From: Flavobacteriaceae bacterium
Lineage (GTDB): Bacteria > Bacteroidota > Bacteroidia > Flavobacteriales > Flavobacteriaceae
Assembly: GCA_947373225.1 (NCBI GenBank)
Contig: CANBWX010000004.1
Span: 1 to 64,000, forward strand
DNA: 64,000 nucleotides
Direction: 5' to 3'
Shown: positions 8,709-17,969 of the stretch, in pieces
How the letters are laid out: every line of letters starts with the position of its first letter
Position numbering within the stretch: position 1 is the stretch's first letter
The notes under the pieces: model-generated
What the model was told of the DNA's origin: nothing
Seen by the model: only the letters and a program-made list of their open reading frames with translations
Databases searched by the model: none
Translations under genes and position numbers: made by a program

Positions 8709-10859
8709 ATGAACACTATTTTTAAGTCAAAGGGCCAAGAGCCAAGAGCTAATAGCCAAAACTGTTTTATTAGAGTATTTTTCATACTTTTTACTTTTCA
8801 CTTTTCACTTTTCACTTTTTCACAAGTCAAAGACACAACCAAAGTTAATCAACTCGATGAAGTATTGGTTTCGGCGGTTCGTGTAACTTCAAAAACGCCA
8901 GTTAGTTTCAGCAATTTGGACAAAAAGGAAATCAAGTTCCGAAATTTAGGTCAAGACATTCCTATTTTGATGAATTATTTACCATCTGTTGTTACCACTT
9001 CCGACGCTGGAAATGGAGTAGGTTACACAGGAATTCGCGTTCGCGGAAGCGATGGTACTCGTGTGAATGTTACCATAAACGGGATTCCATATAACGATTC
9101 GGAAAGTAGCGGAAGCTATTTTGTAGATATGCCTGATTTTGCTTCTTCGGTGGAGAGTTTGCAGTTGCAGCGCGGTGTGGGAACTTCTACAAATGGAGCG
9201 GGTGCTTTTGGCGCAAGCCTAAATATGCTTACCGACAGTTATTCTAAAGTGAGCAATGGCGAAATTTCGAATTCTTTCGGAAGCTTTAATACTCAAAAAC
9301 ATACTGTAAAATTCAGTACTGGTTTAATGAATGACCATTTTGAAATTGCAGGTCGTTTATCGTCCATAAAATCGGATGGATATGTTGATCGTGGTGCTTC
9401 GGATATGAAATCTTATTTCCTGCAAGGAACTTATGTGGGTAAAACTACGTTGATTAAAGCTTTGACTTTTGGCGGAAAAGAGAAAACCTATCAATCTTGG
9501 TATGGTGTCGACGCTGAAACATTGGCAACCGACAGAACATTTAATTTTGCAGGAATGTATACCGATTTAAATGGAAATACGCAGTTTTACAAGAATGAAA
9601 CCGATAACTATCAGCAGGATAATTACCAGTTGCATTGGAATGAAAAAGTATCAAGTAAATGGAACACTAATTTGGCTTTTCATTACACAAAAGGAAAAGG
9701 GTATTATGAAGAATACTTGAACAATCAGGCTTTTGCAGATTATGGTTTGCTGCCGGTTGCTGGGCAAACTACCACCGATTTGATTCGTCAAAAATGGTTA
9801 GATAATAATTTCTACGGTACTACATTTTCGGCAAATTATAAAGATGAAAAACTAGATTTTATTTTTGGTGGAGGATATAATAAATATGAAGGTGGTCATT
9901 TTGGTCAGGTAATTTGGGCGCGTTTTGCCTCTCAAAGTGAATTGGGAGATAAATATTATGATAATTCGGCAACCAAAAACGACGGAAATGTTTTTGCTAA
10001 AGCCAATTACCAAATCAGTTCAAAAATTAGTTTGTTTGGGGATTTACAACTTCGAAATGTGATTTATAAAATCAACAGTCCAGAAACAGGTATCGTCAAT
10101 GCAAATTTTAATTTTTTCAATCCAAAAGCGGGTTTAAACTATACAATTAGTGAAAAGAACGTATTGTATTTTTCGTATGCAAGAGCCAATCGGGAACCGA
10201 ATAGAACGGATTATGAAGGCGGAAATGCAAAACCAGAAAAACTGAATGATTTTGAATTAGGTTGGAGATATGCTGGCGAAAAAGTAAAATTCAATTCGAA
10301 TATTTATTATATGGCTTACAAAGACCAACTGATTTTGACTGGAAATTTAGACAATGTAGGAAATCCAATCCGTTCTAATAGTGATAAAAGTTACCGTTTA
10401 GGTATAGAAGTTGATGCTACAATTGCATTATCTGAAAAGCTATTTATTAGACCAAATTTTACTTTGAGTAGTAATAAAAATACGGATTTGGCTGTAGCCG
10501 GACAGAAATACGGAACGACAACTATTGCTTATTCGCCATCGATTATTGCGGGAAATATTTTGGTTTACAAACCAATCGAAAGCTTGCAAATTTCATTATT
10601 GCAGAAATTTGTTGGCGAACAATATATGAATAACATCGAATTACCGGCCGCAAAACTAGCTGACTATTTTGTAAACGATTTCAATATTGCTTATGAAATT
10701 AAACCAAAATCAGTGTTTAAATCAATTGTTATTACAGGGTTAGTCAACAATTTTTTAGATAAAAAATATATCTCAAATGGTTATATGTATGATGTTAGTC
10801 CTTACTATTATCCGCAAGCAGGAATCAATTTTTTGGCGGGATTAACCTTAAAATTTTAG
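8709..10859 (+). CDS. TonB-dependent receptor, probably thiamine or precursor uptake (from riboswitch)
   Basis: plug domain (LDEVLVSAVRVTSKTPVSFSNLDKKEI, GIRVRGSDGTRVNVTINGIP) and C-terminal barrel ending LTLKF*. Confidence 0.93.
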   Translation: MNTIFKSKGQEPRANSQNCFIRVFFILFTFHFSLFTFSQVKDTTKVNQLDEVLVSAVRVTSKTPVSFSNLDKKEIKFRNLGQDIPILMNYLPSVVTTSDAGNGVGYTGIRVRGSDGTRVNVTINGIPYNDSESSGSYFVDMPDFASSVESLQLQRGVGTSTNGAGAFGASLNMLTDSYSKVSNGEISNSFGSFNTQKHTVKFSTGLMNDHFEIAGRLSSIKSDGYVDRGASDMKSYFLQGTYVGKTTLIKALTFGGKEKTYQSWYGVDAETLATDRTFNFAGMYTDLNGNTQFYKNETDNYQQDNYQLHWNEKVSSKWNTNLAFHYTKGKGYYEEYLNNQAFADYGLLPVAGQTTTDLIRQKWLDNNFYGTTFSANYKDEKLDFIFGGGYNKYEGGHFGQVIWARFASQSELGDKYYDNSATKNDGNVFAKANYQISSKISLFGDLQLRNVIYKINSPETGIVNANFNFFNPKAGLNYTISEKNVLYFSYARANREPNRTDYEGGNAKPEKLNDFELGWRYAGEKVKFNSNIYYMAYKDQLILTGNLDNVGNPIRSNSDKSYRLGIEVDATIALSEKLFIRPNFTLSSNKNTDLAVAGQKYGTTTIAYSPSIIAGNILVYKPIESLQISLLQKFVGEQYMNNIELPAAKLADYFVNDFNIAYEIKPKSVFKSIVITGLVNNFLDKKYISNGYMYDVSPYYYPQAGINFLAGLTLKF
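8733..8823. repeat. two heptanucleotide-period repeats inside the receptor N-terminal coding region
   Basis: (CCAAGAG)x2 region 8733-8758; (CTTTTCA)x3 at 8794-8814 with degenerate flanks. Confidence 0.85.
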
Positions 10860-10881
10860 GTTAATTTTGGTTATATTTAAG

Positions 10882-10912
10882 AAATCCTGATAGTTTTGCT
10901 ATCAGGATTTTT
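10882..10912. terminator. bidirectional terminator between convergent genes
   Basis: AAATCCTGATAG-N5-CTATCAGGATTTTT. Confidence 0.85.
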
Positions 10913-10915
10913 AAT

Positions 10916-11329
10916 TTAATTATAAATTCGAAGTGTATTTCCATTCACTTCAACTCGATATTGTTTTAATGGATATTGCAAACCACCTTGACCAGTGAAT
11001 AAGCTATATTCCTTGCTGTCACAAGGACAAACTGCATTAATTCCTTTTATGGTCATCGTAGAGCAAGCGCCTAAAGCCTGATTAGGACATGCTCCGTCAA
11101 AGGCGTTATAACCACTTCCGGTATTAAAAATAATTAGACCTCGAACACCCTGTCCCGCATAAAAAACAGCATTGCTAGGATATAAAAGACTTGAATAGGA
11201 AGGCAAATCCATATTGATATTTAGGGAAAAACCGTAATTAGGGATATAAGGGTTGTTATTGTTGAAATTAGTAGGGCTACAGCCAAAAAAAAGGGGGAAA
11301 GTAATCAATAGAAGAAAATACTTTTTCAT
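10916..11329 (-). CDS. lipoprotein with degenerate Rieske-like domain
   Basis: lipobox LFFGC; ACPN...CPCDSKEYSLFTGQ resembles CxH/CPCH Rieske boxes. Confidence 0.6.
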   Translation of the reverse strand: MKKYFLLLITFPLFFGCSPTNFNNNNPYIPNYGFSLNINMDLPSYSSLLYPSNAVFYAGQGVRGLIIFNTGSGYNAFDGACPNQALGACSTMTIKGINAVCPCDSKEYSLFTGQGGLQYPLKQYRVEVNGNTLRIYN

Positions 11330-11407
11330 TATTTGAAATATATTAAAAGAATTGTTGAAACAAATTTAATTTATTTTAACTTTGAAATATATATGATTAG
11401 CATTAAA

Positions 11408-11439
11408 TTGTGAATTAAAAATTAAAAACAATATCTTTG
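11408..11439 (+). promoter_or_regulatory. promoter of greA (TTG 11408-11410; TATCTTTG 11432-11439)
   Basis: 21-nt spacing; Bacteroidota consensus. Confidence 0.6.
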
Positions 11440-11443
11440 TGGT

Positions 11444-11475
11444 AAGAAATCCCGTCCTGATGGGATTTTTTCTAT
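11444..11475 (+). promoter_or_regulatory. terminator-like hairpin in greA leader
   Basis: AAGAAATCCC-N8-GGGATTTTTTCT directly after the promoter. Confidence 0.7.
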
Positions 11476-11495
11476 TTTATATAAATGATGAAGTT

Positions 11496-11972
11496 ATGAC
11501 GAAAGTATCGTATTATACAGCCGAAGGATTAAAAAAATTAAGAGAAGAATTAGATTATTTAAAAAGTGTGATGCGTCCAAAAGCATCCGCTGATATAGCA
11601 GAAGCAAGGGACAAAGGTGATTTATCCGAGAATGCCGAGTACGATGCTGCAAAAGAAGCGCAAGGAATGTTGGAGATGCGAATTGCTAAATTAGAAGAGG
11701 TACATTCGAACGCTAGATTAATTGATGAAACACAATTAGATGTTTCCAAAGTATTGGTTTTATCTAACGTAAAAATCAAGAATCTGGCTAACGGAATGGA
11801 AATGAAATACACACTTGTTGCCGAAAGTGAAGCCGATTTAAAAACCGGAAAAATCTCTGTGACTTCGCCAATTGGTAAAGGTTTACTTGGAAATTCTGTT
11901 GGAGGCATTGCAGAAATCACTGTTCCAAACGGAGTTTTAAGATTTGAAATTCTTGAAATTTCTAGAGACTAA
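11496..11972 (+). CDS. greA: transcription elongation factor GreA (start trimmed from ORF at 11439)
   Basis: MTKVSYYTAEGLKKLREELDYL..., GDLSENAEYDAAKEAQG. Confidence 0.96.
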   Translation: MTKVSYYTAEGLKKLREELDYLKSVMRPKASADIAEARDKGDLSENAEYDAAKEAQGMLEMRIAKLEEVHSNARLIDETQLDVSKVLVLSNVKIKNLANGMEMKYTLVAESEADLKTGKISVTSPIGKGLLGNSVGGIAEITVPNGVLRFEILEISRD

Positions 11973-12046
11973 ATACTCAAAGTTTAATCGGTTAATTGTT
12001 TAATCGGTTAAACGTTTCAACAATTAATCGATTCAACAATTATAAG

Positions 12047-12436
12047 ATGTCAAGTATTTTTACAAAAATCATAAAAGGAGAGATTCCTTGTTATAAAATA
12101 GCCGAGGATGATAATTTCTTGGCTTTTTTGGATGTAAATCCAAATGCAAAAGGACATACATTGTGTGTTCCGAAACAGGAAATCAATAAAATTTTCGACA
12201 TTGAAGACGAATTGTATCTTGGATTGATGCAGTTTTCTAAAAAAATTGCTATTGCACTCGAAAAAACCGTTCCTTGCAAAAGGATAGGAATGGCAGTTGT
12301 TGGTCTCGAAGTTCCTCACGCTCACGTTCATTTAATTCCTTTGAACGAAATGGACGAGATGCGTTTTCAAAATAAAGTTACTTTGACTAAAGATGAATTC
12401 GAAACTTTGGTCAAAGAAATTCAAGCTAATTTGTAG
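12047..12436 (+). CDS. HIT family protein (start trimmed)
   Basis: SIFTKIIKGEIPCYKIAED; VGLEVPHAHVHLIP (HxHxH). Confidence 0.95.
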   Translation: MSSIFTKIIKGEIPCYKIAEDDNFLAFLDVNPNAKGHTLCVPKQEINKIFDIEDELYLGLMQFSKKIAIALEKTVPCKRIGMAVVGLEVPHAHVHLIPLNEMDEMRFQNKVTLTKDEFETLVKEIQANL

Positions 12437-12465
12437 GTTTCCATTTTAGCGGCAATCCAAATAAA

Positions 12466-13617
12466 ATGAAAAAGACGATCTTAGTTTTTACTTTCCTTTT
12501 CTCCATTTTAGATTTTGGTCAAACGAATGTTGGTTATGGTTTAATCGACAAAAAAATTGATGAAATTCCAATTAATTCAACTACTTCTACGGATGAAATT
12601 GCACGTTATATAAATGCTAATTTCAGAACAGAAAACGATAAAATTCGCGCTGTTTTTTATTGGACAGCATCGAATATTAGTTATGATGTTCAGAATATGT
12701 ATGCTATTAATTTTAATGAAACATCCGAAAAAAAAATCAAAAAATCACTTGAAACCAGAAAAGGAGTTTGCATTAATTATGCCGAAATATTTAATGAAAT
12801 CTCAAATAAGGTTGGTGTAAAATCAGTTGTTATTGAAGGTTATACAAAACAAAATGGGAGCGTGGCTAATATGGCTCACGCATGGTGTGCTGCTAAAATT
12901 GAAAATAAGTGGTATATATTTGATCCAACTTGGGGTTCGGGAGGTTTGTACAATGGGAAATTTCTCAAGAAAATCAATAATTATTATTTTAAAGCAGAAC
13001 CTAGCAAAATAATTGCTTCTCACATTCCGTTCGATTTTTTATGGCAATTTCTATATTACCCAATTACGAACCAAGAATTTTATGACGGAAAAATTCAAGT
13101 AAATAAATTAAAAAAGTATTTTGATTTTGAAAGTGAAATAGGAAAATTTAATACATTATCCGAAATAGATAAATTAACAGGAGAAGCTGAACGAATTGAG
13201 AAAAATGGAGTGAAAAATGCTATGGTATTTGATAGGCTTTCCAATAAAAAAAGTCAAATTGAAAACTATAAAATTAATCAAGTTATAAGTTTGTATAACG
13301 AAGGAATAAGTGAATTGAATGAGTTTATAAATTTTAGAAATAAACAATTCAAACCAAATGTTTCTGACGATGAGCTGACAAGAATGATAATGAGCCCAAA
13401 GACCAAATTACTTAAAAGTCAAGAATTGTTAAACAAATTAGAATCAGTAGATAAAAGTAATTTGTCTAATAAAAATTCTATTGAAAAAGGGCTTTTAGGA
13501 ACAATTCAACAAACGGAAGAGCAGGAAATATTTGTAATGAAATATTTAAGCAAGTCAAAAATGATTCGTAAAACAATGTTTACCAAAGTTTCTTGGTTTG
13601 GAATTCCACTAAACTAA
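12466..13617 (+). CDS. transglutaminase-like domain protein, secreted
   Basis: RKGVCINYAEIF..., MAHAWCAAKIENKWYIFDPTWGSGG (Cys/His/Asp). Confidence 0.85.
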   Translation: MKKTILVFTFLFSILDFGQTNVGYGLIDKKIDEIPINSTTSTDEIARYINANFRTENDKIRAVFYWTASNISYDVQNMYAINFNETSEKKIKKSLETRKGVCINYAEIFNEISNKVGVKSVVIEGYTKQNGSVANMAHAWCAAKIENKWYIFDPTWGSGGLYNGKFLKKINNYYFKAEPSKIIASHIPFDFLWQFLYYPITNQEFYDGKIQVNKLKKYFDFESEIGKFNTLSEIDKLTGEAERIEKNGVKNAMVFDRLSNKKSQIENYKINQVISLYNEGISELNEFINFRNKQFKPNVSDDELTRMIMSPKTKLLKSQELLNKLESVDKSNLSNKNSIEKGLLGTIQQTEEQEIFVMKYLSKSKMIRKTMFTKVSWFGIPLN

Positions 13618-14763
13618 ATTACTTTTCTTAAAACTAACCTGCATCGTTGTTCCTTTTCCAATTTCTGAAAGTAGCACTTTTATAGTGCCTTTATGGTATT
13701 CTTCTACAATTCTTTTTGTAAGAGAAAGTCCTAAACCCCAACCACGTTTTTTAGTTGTAAATCCAGGTTCAAACACATTTTTAAATTGTTTTTTTGGAAT
13801 TCCATTTCCGGTATCAGTCACTTTTATTTTTATATTTTCACCATCTTCTTCAATAGTAACGTCCAGTTTTCCTCTGCCTTTCATCGCGTCAATTGCATTT
13901 TTTACTAAGTTTTCAATTGTCCAAGCGTGCAAAGTAGGATTTATTGAAACCATGATTGATTTTTTGGGTGCTTTAAAAGAAAACTCCACTTGTTTAGAAA
14001 ATCGTGATTGTAAATAATCATACGACTGAAGTGTTTCTTCGACAATATCTCTACTTTCTAATTTTGGTTCGGAGCCTATTTTCGAAAATCGATCTGTTAT
14101 GGTTTGCAAGCGTTCAATATCTCTTTCTATTTCTAAAGTGATGGTTTCATCAACATTTTCTGCTTTCAAAAGTTCTATCCAGCCTATTAATGACGAAAGT
14201 GGAGTTCCTATTTGGTGTGCCGTTTCCTTCGCCATTCCTGCCCAAAGTTTGTTTTGAGTCGCCATTTTGGTACTTCTGTAAAAATTATAGACCAGTCCCG
14301 CAAACAGCACAATAATAAGCAATAAAGCAATGGGATAATACTTGAGTTTATTCAATAGAGCAGAGTTGCCGTAATACAATTTCTGAAATTTACCTGGTGC
14401 ATATTCTATTATTATGGGCTCGTTTTGGTCTTTAAGACTTGATAGAAAGGCCAAAGCTCTTTGCTTGTCCTTGACGATTTCCTCGTCAATATTCACCGTA
14501 TTTATTATAGTGTCATTCTCGGCAAGCATCAATGGAATCGAAGTGTTATTGCTAAAAATTTGTAGAGGAAGTTCTAAATCAGTCGTTTCCCCAGCGTTTT
14601 TGAGTGTTTTTTGTGCATTAGCCCAAAGGTTCATTTTCAAGCGTTCTTCGTTTTTGAAAATTTGAAAAAATGTATAAGTGTTCCAAAGAATTAATGAAAT
14701 AATTAAAAAGGAAACTGAAATAATAATCCAACGACTTGTATTTCTATTTTTGGAAAAATTCAT
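13609..14763 (-). CDS. sensor histidine kinase (orphan)
   Basis: H-box AKETAHQIGTPLSSL; N-box ENLVKNAIDAMKG; DTGNGIP; GLGLSLTKRIVE. Confidence 0.93.
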   Translation of the reverse strand: MNFSKNRNTSRWIIISVSFLIISLILWNTYTFFQIFKNEERLKMNLWANAQKTLKNAGETTDLELPLQIFSNNTSIPLMLAENDTIINTVNIDEEIVKDKQRALAFLSSLKDQNEPIIIEYAPGKFQKLYYGNSALLNKLKYYPIALLLIIVLFAGLVYNFYRSTKMATQNKLWAGMAKETAHQIGTPLSSLIGWIELLKAENVDETITLEIERDIERLQTITDRFSKIGSEPKLESRDIVEETLQSYDYLQSRFSKQVEFSFKAPKKSIMVSINPTLHAWTIENLVKNAIDAMKGRGKLDVTIEEDGENIKIKVTDTGNGIPKKQFKNVFEPGFTTKKRGWGLGLSLTKRIVEEYHKGTIKVLLSEIGKGTTMQVSFKKSNLV

Positions 14764-14820
14764 AAAGTAATTTTTGTGGCATAAATATAACTAAATAATG
14801 GAACTATGATTGTGTTTTTT

Positions 14821-14907
14821 GGAGCTTTTTCCTGCTGTACGCTGTATCCACATCATTGCTCGTGCCTCGCAATGACGTGGGATGCCGCTTCCATCAGGGC
14901 TAGGGCA
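14821..14907 (+). repeat. dispersed hairpin element, copy C, with nested GTCATTGCGAGG-type repeat as insert
   Basis: ggagctttttcctgctgtacgctgtatc-[cacatcattgc tcgtgcctc gcaatgacgtg]-ggatgccgcttccatcagggctagggca. Confidence 0.7.
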
Positions 14908-15125
14908 GTTGTTTTTGCTATAAATTATTTATGAAATTCAATTTTAGTTATTCTAATTTTCTGTTTCAATAGAAATTGTTAGTAATAATCAAAAAATAGC
15001 TATCAGGAATAGCTTGTCTACTAATGAAGAAATTGATATATTTGTAATTCAAAATTTATAACAAAATGTATTTTAAATTTTGAAAATACCAAAATAAATT
15101 CAACAATAAACATAAATAAAAGAAG

Positions 15126-15503
15126 ATGGAAGTTACAGGAAAAATCAAAATGATTGATCAAACCAAAGAGGTTGGATCTGCAGGTTTCAAAAAAAGAGAC
15201 GTAGTTGTTACAACTGACGAGCAATATCCACAAAGTATTTTGGTGCAATTTGTTCAAGACAAATGTGACTTGTTGAATAATTTCCAAGTAGGAGAAGCTG
15301 TAAAAATCGACATTAATTTAAGAGGAAGAGAATGGATTAATCCACAAGGAGAAACCGTTTATTTCAATACAATTCAGGGATGGAGAATCGCAAAAGCACA
15401 AGCTGAAGCTCCTTCAAGTCAAGCGCCACCAATGCCGGCTGCAGCTGCTTTTCCACCAGCAACAAGCTTAAACGAAGATGAGCCAGATGATTTACCTTTC
15501 TAA
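15126..15503 (+). CDS. DUF3127 family protein
   Basis: MEVTGKIKMIDQTKEVGSAGFKKRDVVVTTDEQYPQ...; C-terminal acidic DEPDDLPF. Confidence 0.88.
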   Translation: MEVTGKIKMIDQTKEVGSAGFKKRDVVVTTDEQYPQSILVQFVQDKCDLLNNFQVGEAVKIDINLRGREWINPQGETVYFNTIQGWRIAKAQAEAPSSQAPPMPAAAAFPPATSLNEDEPDDLPF

Positions 15504-15521
15504 AAAAAAGAATTGTTATAC

Positions 15522-15555
15522 AAAAAAAGCCTTGAAAATTTTCAAGGCTTTTTTT
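15522..15555. terminator. bidirectional terminator, 34-nt perfect palindrome
   Basis: AAAAAAAGCCTTGAAAATTTTCAAGGCTTTTTTT between convergent genes. Confidence 0.92.
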
Positions 15556-15572
15556 GTAAATCATAATTGAAA

Positions 15573-16187
15573 CTAAAATAATCCGTGTAATTCCGCATCA
15601 ATTTTATTGATAATCATTCCTAAATCTTCTGGATTGTCCACAAAATTAATGTTGTCGACATCAATAATTAGCAATTTCCCTTTAGTATATGTTTGTATCC
15701 AAGCTTCATAACGTTCGTTTAAGCGATTGAGGTAATCAATCGAAATTGTGTTTTCGTATTCGCGTCCGCGTTTATGAATTTGACCCACTAAATTAGGTAT
15801 TGAACTTCTTAAATAAATGAGCATGTCTGGTGGTTTCACCGTTGACTCCATTAATTCAAACAATGAAGAATAATTTTGAAAATCACGGTTAGTCATCAAT
15901 CCCATTGCATGAAGATTTGGTGCAAAAATATGAGCATCTTCATAAATGGTTCTATCTTGAATGATTTTTTTGCCGCTTTCTCGAATTTGCATCACTTGAC
16001 GAAATCGGCTATTAAGGAAATAAATTTGTAAATTAAAGGACCAACGTTCCATTTGATGATAAAAATCATCCAAATAAGGGTTGTCTACCACGTCTTCAAA
16101 ATGAGGTTCCCATTTGAAATGTTTTGCTAATAAACGTGTCAATGTCGTTTTTCCTGCGCCTATGTTTCCTGCTATAGCTATGTGCAT
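15573..16187 (-). CDS. deoxynucleoside kinase
   Basis: MHIAIAGNIGAGKTTLTRLLAKHF; IQDRTIYEDAHIFA. Confidence 0.92.
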   Translation of the reverse strand: MHIAIAGNIGAGKTTLTRLLAKHFKWEPHFEDVVDNPYLDDFYHQMERWSFNLQIYFLNSRFRQVMQIRESGKKIIQDRTIYEDAHIFAPNLHAMGLMTNRDFQNYSSLFELMESTVKPPDMLIYLRSSIPNLVGQIHKRGREYENTISIDYLNRLNERYEAWIQTYTKGKLLIIDVDNINFVDNPEDLGMIINKIDAELHGLF

Positions 16188-16987
16188 TATGGTATTGTGA
16201 TTTTATAATTTGTAATTTCTTTATTGGTAAAAATAGATAAAATTTGGTCTTTGTAATAGAAATTTTTAAATGATTTCTCAATATTTTCAATTACATAAAC
16301 ACTATTCTTGTTTACATCTTGCAGGTATAATTTTCCTTTTTTTGAAAAAATGACAGCATAGTTTATTATGGGTTTAATTTGTTCGAAATCAGAAACTTTT
16401 CCTAGAGTTTTTATTTTTCCGTAAATATCGCAAGAATACCAATTTAGTTTATCGTCAACCCATTGAAAAGTGTTAAAATCAGAGTTGTAATATTTAAAAT
16501 TCCCTTGAAATGATGTAGTTACCGGTGTAAATGTTTTTTTTAAATAATCATAAAGACCTATTTGTTGTGACGTGCTATCATAGATCCAAAGTCTATTTTG
16601 AGATGCAATTCCTGTGGCGGAAACAATTATTGGAATTGTGTTTTCTGAAAAATTAATTTTTTGAATTTCATTCAATTGATTATCTAATATGATAATTGTA
16701 TTGAAGTTTTCGTAAAATAAAACAATTTTCAGCGGGTTTTGAATGTCAACACGAGTGATTTTTCCCATGTATATATTTTCATATTGCCAAGATTCTGTAT
16801 TACTTTTTTTAAAAAGCGTATTGTTTTTAATGTAAAACATATTGTCTAAACCATCAACGCCAATAACATCGTCAGCATTGATTTTTTGAATTGAAAGAGT
16901 TATAGCTTTCAGGCTTTGTACTTGTACTTGTGCCAAGACCAAAGAAAATTGTATTATGAAAATAAGAAAAATTAACCTTTTAGCCAT
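16187..16987 (-). CDS. secreted hypothetical protein, beta-propeller-like
   Basis: signal peptide; repeated short beta-strand motifs; overlaps dNK start. Confidence 0.5.
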   Translation of the reverse strand: MAKRLIFLIFIIQFSLVLAQVQVQSLKAITLSIQKINADDVIGVDGLDNMFYIKNNTLFKKSNTESWQYENIYMGKITRVDIQNPLKIVLFYENFNTIIILDNQLNEIQKINFSENTIPIIVSATGIASQNRLWIYDSTSQQIGLYDYLKKTFTPVTTSFQGNFKYYNSDFNTFQWVDDKLNWYSCDIYGKIKTLGKVSDFEQIKPIINYAVIFSKKGKLYLQDVNKNSVYVIENIEKSFKNFYYKDQILSIFTNKEITNYKITIP

Positions 16988-17080
16988 TTATTTTTATTTT
17001 TGAAATCATACTAATCGATTTCATTTAAAGCTAAAATACAAAAAATAGAATCAATGGATTCGTTTTTAACAATCTAAAAA

Positions 17081-17108
17081 AAAAGCCTAACTATAAAGTT
17101 AGGCTTTT
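17081..17108 (-). terminator. terminator after tsf
   Basis: AAAAGCCTAACT-ATAA-AGTTAGGCTTTT. Confidence 0.85.
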
Positions 17109-17144
17109 CATATTCTCTTCCAATGGATTTGAATTATATACTTA

Positions 17145-17969
17145 TTATCCTAAAGCGGCTCTTTTGAAACCTGTAACAATAAGATCTTTATCTAAAGATT
17201 TAACATAAGCAGCAACGCTTAATTTGTTGTCTTTAATGTAATCTTGGTTTACCAAAGTGTTATCTTTAAAGAAACGAGCTAGTTTACCTTTGGCGATATT
17301 GTCTAACATAGCTTCTGGTTTACCTTCTTGACGTAAAACGTCTTTTGCGATTTCGATTTCTTTTGCAATAGTGTCAGCATCAACTCCTGATTCGTTCAGA
17401 GCAATTGGCGCCATAGCAGCTGCTTGCATTGATACGTTTCTTGCAACTTCGTCAGCACCTGCAACATTTGCAGATAAAGCAACTAAAGTAGCGATTTTGT
17501 TTCCAGAGTGAATGTAAGACCCGATAAAAGCGCCTTCTAATTTTTCGAAAGTTCTAATTTCTAGTTTTTCACCGATAACTCCAGTTTGTTCGATCAATTT
17601 TTCAGCAACAGAAATTCCGTTGAAATCAGCAGCTAAAAAAGCTTCTTTATTATCGAAATTTAATGCTAAGTTAGCCATATCAGTAGCCATTTTCACAAAG
17701 CTTTCATTCATACCTACAAAGTCAGTTTCACAGTTTAAAGTGATAACAACTCCAGCAGTTTTGTCAGCATTTACAACAGCAATTGCAGCGCCTTCTGTAG
17801 ATTCTCTATCAGAACGGTTTGCAGCTACTTTTTGTCCTTTTTTACGAAGGTTTTCGATAGCTAAATCAAAATCTCCTTCAGATTCTACAAGTGCTTTTTT
17901 GCAGTCCATCATTCCTGCACCTGTGATTGTTCTTAATTTATTAACGTCTGCAGCAGTAATTGTTGCCAT
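17145..17969 (-). CDS. tsf: elongation factor Ts
   Basis: MATITAADVNKLRTITGAGMMDCKKALVE. Confidence 0.98.
   Translation of the reverse strand: MATITAADVNKLRTITGAGMMDCKKALVESEGDFDLAIENLRKKGQKVAANRSDRESTEGAAIAVVNADKTAGVVITLNCETDFVGMNESFVKMATDMANLALNFDNKEAFLAADFNGISVAEKLIEQTGVIGEKLEIRTFEKLEGAFIGSYIHSGNKIATLVALSANVAGADEVARNVSMQAAAMAPIALNESGVDADTIAKEIEIAKDVLRQEGKPEAMLDNIAKGKLARFFKDNTLVNQDYIKDNKLSVAAYVKSLDKDLIVTGFKRAALG

Noticed and set aside
11979-12046. Repeated TTAATCGGTTAATTGTTTAATCGGTTAAAC tract before the HIT gene (similar text at 43424-43480)
   Set aside because: Looks like decayed low-complexity repeat; too degenerate for a CRISPR or binding-site array.
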